Shown in pieces: positions 7,301 through 9,928 of a stretch of 9,928 nucleotides of DNA. The stretch lies in assembly GCA_910585655.1 (NCBI GenBank), contig CAJUFW010000130.1, forward strand, positions 1 to 9,928. Direction: 5' to 3'. This stretch comes from an uncultured Lachnospiraceae bacterium. Its GTDB lineage: Bacteria > Bacillota_A > Clostridia > Lachnospirales > Lachnospiraceae. The position numbers and the translations under genes were made by a program. Every line of letters begins with the position of its first letter. The stretch's first letter is position 1. The notes beneath the pieces are model-generated. The model saw nothing but the letters and a program-made list of their open reading frames with translations, was not told the DNA's origin and made no database searches.

Positions 7301-9619
7301 AACCATAGAAGTGCCGGATACCATAAAAGTACTGGAAGTAAGCTCCAATAGCTCGTCTGAATTTTCCACGAGCGGGGCAGCCATTTGCGTATAAATACCG
7401 ATATCATAGGAAGCTTCTTCTCCATGATTGAGGATACGATAGCTCCAGGTTCCCGGCATTCCATGAAATATCATGGCACCCTGGCTCCCCAGGTTCAATA
7501 TGGTCTGAACGCCATCTTCTGCCACGTTCATGTTTTCATAACGCTGTCCGGCGTAGTAGATATTTCCTGCAGGATCAGTCAGTTCCAGGGAGAAATCTCC
7601 CAACCAGTCATCGGAAAGAACAGCGTAATCGGTTCCACTGCCAACCTCAAAGGTAAATGGGTCTGAGGAGGCGCCTGCTGCTAAGGTTCCGGTCTGCTGA
7701 CCTGCCTGACTCATCTGGAATTCCTCAGCAAATGGGTGGGCTGGGAGGTCTGCCGGAAACCAGTCGGATTCATCGCCAGTCTCTATGGTATCTGCGCTGT
7801 CTACCGTATTTGTGTCTGTGATTTCTGTAGCAGTTGTGTCTGTGGTATCCGTATTTGTGCTTTCGGCATTGCTGGTTTCGGTATCTGTGGCAGCATTTGT
7901 CATGTCTGTAGATTCTGGTAAAGTAAAGGTTACATAAGTCATCGTATAAGGGGTACGATAAGTATAACCTTGGGGAATTATTTTACTTGGCAAATCCCCT
8001 GCCATTTCCTGAGCTTCTTTTGTTACATAATTTCCAGCAAAATCATTTGCCTTTATAGCAATCTCATGTTTGCCTGGAAGTAGCTCACACAATTCTATTA
8101 TTTGTTCGCTTGCAGGATCCCAATCGGTAATCGTTCGTACTTTATTTTTGTCCAGTACTAATACCACAGAATCTATTCCAACCTCATCCTCTAGCCCTAT
8201 CTCTATTGCAACATTTTTTCCTATGCTAGTACTTTTTTGTACTGGAGTTCGTACTATATTTTTCTTAAAGGTTGGTGGTTCTTTATCATATTGGCAATAA
8301 TTATTGAGAAAAACATACCATATCTCTTTTGCTTTCCTATTTTTAGCATATACACTCATATATTTATCATAAAACTGTTTCAATGTAATATCATAAAGAG
8401 GAGATTCATTATCTGTTTTGGGCTTAAAATTTTTAATCAGGATTTTATTAATATTAAAAATATCGTCTTCCGAATTACTCACCCGATCCCATAGTTCTTT
8501 TGGATTTTCTGCATCATCCAAGTCCCATAGGCAGCCTGCTACTACTGTCTCATACTGATCTAATTTTTTTCCGATTGGTATAGTTGGTACAACTACACCA
8601 TTTATCACATTTTGGAGTTTAAGATTGACCTCTGCATAATTTTCTAAATCCACCCGGATTTCATACGCTTCTCCTTCCCTGCCTTCTATTTGAGCTGACA
8701 TTCCTTCTGCTCCATTTGGATAAACTGCCAAATAATGCGGCGTTTGTAAAAAGGCTTGCCCCATATAAGTAGCCAATCCCTCTGAATAAGCCAATTCTAG
8801 ACTTTTTGCTTTCCCATAAATTAGATGTTTACCTCCTGCAAAATTTCCTTCACTTATCATCGTTAAAAATACCCAATGAGCATATTCATGACAAATAACG
8901 CTTTCATTAAACTCATCCATAGCAAAACCATTAATATTTATATAACCTTTAATTTTTTCTGTATCTTCTCCGTTATACTCATTAGGATATTTCTTTGTAC
9001 AAGAAATAGAGTCTTCTCCCGTTCTTCCTCTTTCCCATTGAATTATAACCTTTGGCGGGGTATAATTCAATTTCTTTTCTATATGCCGAAACATTCCATA
9101 TACATATCTGGCAATCACAAATGCTCCTAATGTTTCTACATCCTTGATGGAGAGATTAATATGATATGTTTTCTTTTGCAGACTAGTTTTTTGTGATTCG
9201 GAATAGGTGTAAGCGCCAGAATTTTTATCATTTATATCACTTGAGTACAAATTCCGCACGATACAAGCATCATTATTTGATTCGACTTCTACAAACAGTT
9301 CCCCTTCGCCCTTTATCAAAAAATCTACACGATAATTACCTTTTTCATCTGTTGTTGTACTAACTTCCTTCTTAAATTTCTTTTTACTATCCTCAAACCT
9401 AATATTCACTATCTGACCTTCTAAGTTCATCACTCTGCTCCCAGGATAGTCAGAACGTTTACTGATCTCCGAAGTTATAACCGCCCGTACATTACCATCC
9501 ACTGTTATCATTCGTTCTGTCTCTGAAGTTGTTTGAGCTTTTGCTTTCACTTCCATTGTCATACTTTCTGTGATAACCAGGCAAACTATTACCATACATA
9601 GTATTAATCTCTTTTTCAT
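1361..9619 (-). CDS. Giant secreted zinc-peptidase-like protein with 22 Listeria-Bacteroides (InlB B-type) repeats
   Basis: A 2752-residue predicted exported protein. Order of parts: signal peptide (1-28, KKR then a hydrophobic core, likely cut near AKA-Q); beta-sandwich-like segment (about 40-125); gluzincin-like peptidase domain (about 165-445) with HEYAH at 244-248 and a likely third zinc ligand Glu280 in YSEGLATY; Ig-like segment (about 450-535, ending DFAGNY); Thr/Asp-rich linker (570-620); a PPC-like beta domain (about 628-745, DPAGNIYY and GTWSYRI); further Ig-like segments (about 757-1110); then 22 repeats (1116-2743) and nine terminal residues. The repeats suggest an extended stalk or adhesin surface; the peptidase suggests cleavage of a host or bacterial surface protein. 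Both roles are inferred. No LPxTG, SLH or choline/GW anchor is visible, so it may be released, or its original C-terminus may be lost. The start is fixed by the signal peptide and by ATGA overlap with the gene upstream. The N-terminal part is far more AT-rich than the rest. Confidence 0.92.
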   Translation of the reverse strand: MKKRLILCMVIVCLVITESMTMEVKAKAQTTSETERMITVDGNVRAVITSEISKRSDYPGSRVMNLEGQIVNIRFEDSKKKFKKEVSTTTDEKGNYRVDFLIKGEGELFVEVESNNDACIVRNLYSSDINDKNSGAYTYSESQKTSLQKKTYHINLSIKDVETLGAFVIARYVYGMFRHIEKKLNYTPPKVIIQWERGRTGEDSISCTKKYPNEYNGEDTEKIKGYININGFAMDEFNESVICHEYAHWVFLTMISEGNFAGGKHLIYGKAKSLELAYSEGLATYMGQAFLQTPHYLAVYPNGAEGMSAQIEGREGEAYEIRVDLENYAEVNLKLQNVINGVVVPTIPIGKKLDQYETVVAGCLWDLDDAENPKELWDRVSNSEDDIFNINKILIKNFKPKTDNESPLYDITLKQFYDKYMSVYAKNRKAKEIWYVFLNNYCQYDKEPPTFKKNIVRTPVQKSTSIGKNVAIEIGLEDEVGIDSVVLVLDKNKVRTITDWDPASEQIIELCELLPGKHEIAIKANDFAGNYVTKEAQEMAGDLPSKIIPQGYTYRTPYTMTYVTFTLPESTDMTNAATDTETSNAESTNTDTTDTTATEITDTNTVDSADTIETGDESDWFPADLPAHPFAEEFQMSQAGQQTGTLAAGASSDPFTFEVGSGTDYAVLSDDWLGDFSLELTDPAGNIYYAGQRYENMNVAEDGVQTILNLGSQGAMIFHGMPGTWSYRILNHGEEASYDIGIYTQMAAPLVENSDELLELTSSTFMVSGTSMVQPGAMVQLQLTDSSGKLVEERQLPANGTWEASFTGIQDGDYNLRTVVVSADGVEGWDGNYGVAILSAAPIIHLSDDYEFFTYDGTVNLSGSVENGEEVSVTCNGTPVELYYPCSWETLGFYTDETPLQTGANEIVITAVGKTGLTAEKRLTLISKEKQEEKLPEIASVTYDGAEVGEIRNGTRIEIKLTDPDVSQYRVQVLLKNRLYDLTPDGDSYYLVYQEKEFQNGNGYMLVYVDSKERDSIIKEYPVTFLGGTGIYVVSQPGDVETTEGKTVALKLEGFFSETPTSYETYDGMISGNVWSATFEEAGLYPVTIWAKKDDREATISFYVVVDGGEEAEEKTCEVTLYPTGGSVTPETITGTAGEPYGTLPTPVRYGYLFQGWYTQASGGERITETDCYKEETTALYAQWNSKQTTLVFEPEGGALKESERIVYFGQTYGTLPEPTKSGYLFNGWYTAKTGGEQVTAATKVTSEEPIHLYARWGTNQVTVTWDAMGGTVSKKTSTVTYGEPYGTMPVPTKKGYTFAGWYTMPEGGRRVVETDSVSVAGSHSLYAHWNPLSVTVHFHGNGGTITEERKLVSYGQTYGVLPNAEKSGCTFLGWYTEAYGGSQIKADDIVTALSPIMLYARWRGKVSTVSFDPRGGTMPAQTKEVAASELYGTLPVPVREGYTFDGWTLTPDGKDRIEEDTVVMADYPHTLYAQWISKGYQVVFSANGGSVSTKSKSVKNGDFYGSLPTPTYQDHAVFLGWFTEQEGGKQVLARDIVNLSENQTLYAHWKMNDYRVTFDPNGGTFSGPKSKIVTYGEVYGELPVPSLTHYVFQGWFTSINNETSITAASKVNLSQEITLYAQWKGQETTVTFEPEGGTVSKESKPLYYGGEYGTLPTPKKTGYDFTGWYTKPSGGTLVTDDTTCWNLTDSILYAHWKVKEPIITFSANGGEMLVDHEWVGSTKRVYSYGDNYGSLPVPVKEGYHFVGWYTSTTSSGTEITAGTKVEITTTDTLYAHWEGNTYQVMLRDNGPGTSSGTVKTVQVVFGESYGELPNAEKADYTFTGWYTEDGKKVSSSTKVTTAGNHSLYAHWTGASVSVTLMPNGGELSSSHYVVYYQGTYKNLPVPKRTGYDFTGWYTSESGGTLVTADTVVSRRDAHKLYAHWQKKTYVIQFDANGGTCSEDFRIVEHDEKYGTLPTTTRPGYTFLGWYTTNDAGGHQITAESSINMNFTAYAWWRGNVIELTFNPNGGTVSESAKRVTSGQNYGTLPTPIWSGHTFKGWYTKKDGGRKILSTMEADASYGRNLYAHWNDQSYTVTFRANGGTVDLESTSVTKGTSYSDFPTPVREGYRFTGWYTSTSSSGKKVTSLTATDILYAHWEGLETTVLFNGNGTSVSPSSKTVAYGSKYGTLPAPKRTNYTFQGWYLGTTKVTATSTVKLLSPTELEAHWKGVSSKVTYNANGGTCSTKTKTVYYGEEFGSMTTPSRTGYDFLGWFTTQSGGEQLTAASVVNWTSAKTIYAHWKETTPTIVFNANNGRLWEDGVKKVSVTKIVTYGHTYGTLPMPERDGYVFQGWFTSSTGGNQIEAGTTVSVASKQTLYAHWKGVESTVSFDANGGNCEESSRQVFYEEDYGTLPVPTRYGYAFLGWYTAKEGGKKLSATTEVPKATNHTVYALWENAKIKVKYDFNGGYIVVNNPETNTSYTISSSTKSLPYQGTYGGTTNMPLPSKKGNMFAGYYTEPEGGRRVTGEEQVTDGDAHTLYAHWIPKECLVIFDANSGNPVAKPYSVVYGTSYGTLPTPTREYYTFDGWYTTKTGKTEITSQDIVELTSTKTYYAHWTPNVYPIQLDAQGGSVDVNALQVAYEGNYDELPKPTKGEERFLGWYTAPNGGEKITENSILQTPAAACLYAHWAPVSTTLIFDGNGATASFTKKTVTPGSYYSTLPSVSRKGYYFLGWYTAETGGTLVTEQSRVVALDKQTLYAHWIAVEELQAQ
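1391..6274 (-). repeat. 22 tandem protein repeats of the Listeria-Bacteroides (InlB B-repeat) family
   Basis: Each unit is 69-89 residues, most often 73, and follows the plan: beta strand, xGGxx, variable, YG-x-YGTLPxPxxxGYxFxGWYT, xxGGxxI, variable, LYAHW. I count 22 units at residues 1116-2752, the last followed by a short tail. DNA copies have diverged widely, so this is an old array kept by protein selection. Irregular units: repeat 5 has GWTLT in place of GWYT; repeats 9 and 17 carry about eight extra residues before YG; repeat 19 carries about 16 extra residues and GYYT; repeats 14 and 15 are short; repeat 12 ends AYAWW. Family members are found in surface and adhesion proteins of Gram-positive bacteria and in Bacteroidetes. 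Confidence 0.93.
7760..7912 (-). repeat. Low-complexity Thr/Asp-rich linker (degenerate TDT repeats)
   Basis: Residues 570-620 are almost all Thr, Asp, Glu, Ser, Ala and Asn, with repeated TDT/TNT units such as TNTDTTDTTATEITDTNT. It separates the AT-rich peptidase part from the more GC-rich remainder. Linkers of this type are flexible, often glycosylated, and prone to length change by slippage. Confidence 0.7.
8285..9127 (-). other. Zinc-metallopeptidase-like domain (HEYAH) of the giant protein
   Basis: Residues about 165-445. The codons for HEYAH lie at 8876-8890 (His244, Glu245, His248). The segment AYSEGLATYMG follows 32 residues after His248; its Glu280 (codon 8780-8782) is placed as in peptidase-MA-like gluzincins, where a WxxEGxAxY segment supplies the third zinc ligand. 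A later CLWDLDDAENP motif is unusual and may help define the family. All catalytic residues appear to be present, so activity is plausible. The exact MEROPS family cannot be named from sight. Confidence 0.75.
9536..9619 (-). other. Signal peptide of the giant protein
   Basis: The first 28 residues show the classic order: basic MKKR, hydrophobic LILCMVIVCLVI, then a polar region ending KAKA before Gln29. This predicts Sec-dependent export. No lipobox placement fits the two cysteines. Confidence 0.8.
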
Positions 9620-9928
9620 TCTCTATCTTTCCTTTCCTCCATTTTTATGTTCCTTTTATATGCTTTAAGCATCTCTCGATATTCTTTAGGACTATACCAT
9701 CTTATTCTTATGCTACCTATTCCACCTCCCTTGCTCTTAACACCCATAATCAAAGAAATCGAAACCATATCTTTCCAATATTCTCCTTCCCATTCTTGAT
9801 ATCCATGTTTCTCTAAACAATGTTCTGCCTCCTTTCTACTCATTCCAGGTAAAATTTCATATACTTTAAATTTGTAATACAAAAATTCTACCTCTACAAC
9901 TCGTGGCAAGGATGGAAAAACGTTTGAA
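9616..9928 (-). CDS. 3' part of a small hypothetical protein, translationally coupled to the giant gene
   Basis: The frame is open to the window edge, so only the last 103 residues are seen. A TTG at 9909 could be read as a start, but no ribosome binding site precedes it and the frame continues upstream, so I treat the gene as partial. The sequence has a segment PGMSRKEAEHCLEKHGY that recalls the G-M-(S/T)-x-x-E-(A/V)-x-x-x-L turn of small SmpA/BLIP-like folds, then a beta-rich WEGEYWKDMVSISL and GSIRIRWY, and a highly charged tail (KRNIKMEERKDRE). No membrane segment is visible. Its TGA overlaps the ATG of the giant gene (ATGA), implying one transcript and coupled translation. Base composition is AT-rich like the N-terminal part of the giant gene. 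Function unknown. Confidence 0.65.
   Translation of the reverse strand, partial: SNVFPSLPRVVEVEFLYYKFKVYEILPGMSRKEAEHCLEKHGYQEWEGEYWKDMVSISLIMGVKSKGGGIGSIRIRWYSPKEYREMLKAYKRNIKMEERKDRE
9630..9640 (-). promoter_or_regulatory. Ribosome binding region of the giant gene, inside the upstream gene
   Basis: The minus strand reads GGAGGAAAGGA here. The AGGA copy lies about ten bases from the ATG at 9619-9617 and a GGAGG copy about sixteen. These bases also encode the end of the upstream protein (MEERKD), so initiation probably depends partly on ribosomes finishing that gene. Confidence 0.55.

Overview
This window looks like chromosomal or integrated-element DNA from a gut-type Firmicute, most likely a clostridium of the Lachnospiraceae kind. 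That placement is inferred from the moderate to low G+C, strong purine-rich ribosome binding sites, a sigma-A promoter of Gram-positive style, and a giant secreted protein built from Listeria-Bacteroides (InlB B-type) repeats. Every gene I can support lies on the minus strand, so the biological reading order runs from base 9928 down to base 1.

Region by region, in transcription order: (1) 9928-9616, the 3' end of a small gene of unknown function that enters from outside the window and overlaps the next start codon by ATGA. (2) 9619-1361, one gene of 2752 codons. It encodes a signal peptide, a small beta-sandwich region, a zinc-metallopeptidase-like domain with HEYAH, an Ig-like segment, a Thr/Asp-rich linker, several further beta-sandwich segments and 22 tandem repeats of about 73 residues. 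It stops nine residues after the last repeat with no recognisable wall anchor. (3) 1360-1173, a stretch without an assigned gene that holds a nested dyad and an unassigned open stretch in the same frame as the giant gene, after two consecutive stop codons. (4) 1172-975, an excellent promoter (TTGAAA, 17 bases, TATAAT) bracketed by a perfect 10-base inverted repeat, then a ribosome binding site and ATG, then the remains of a small XRE-type helix-turn-helix regulator. (5) 906-52, a cytosine-5 DNA methyltransferase that closely follows M.HaeIII (GGCC) up to residue 284 and then stops, before the final conserved block. (6) 51-1, sequence I cannot match to the methyltransferase.

The left 1.2 kb therefore reads as a decayed restriction-modification control module: promoter, operator-like dyad, broken regulator and truncated GGCC methyltransferase, with no endonuclease visible. 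Consistent with a history of GGCC modification or restriction, GGCC occurs only twice in the window by my hand scan, whereas the equal-composition word CCGG occurs more than 25 times. The remaining 8.3 kb is essentially a single giant predicted secreted or surface protein. Its peptidase-bearing N-terminal fifth is much more AT-rich than its repeat-bearing remainder, and the change falls at the Thr/Asp-rich linker, which suggests a chimeric gene.
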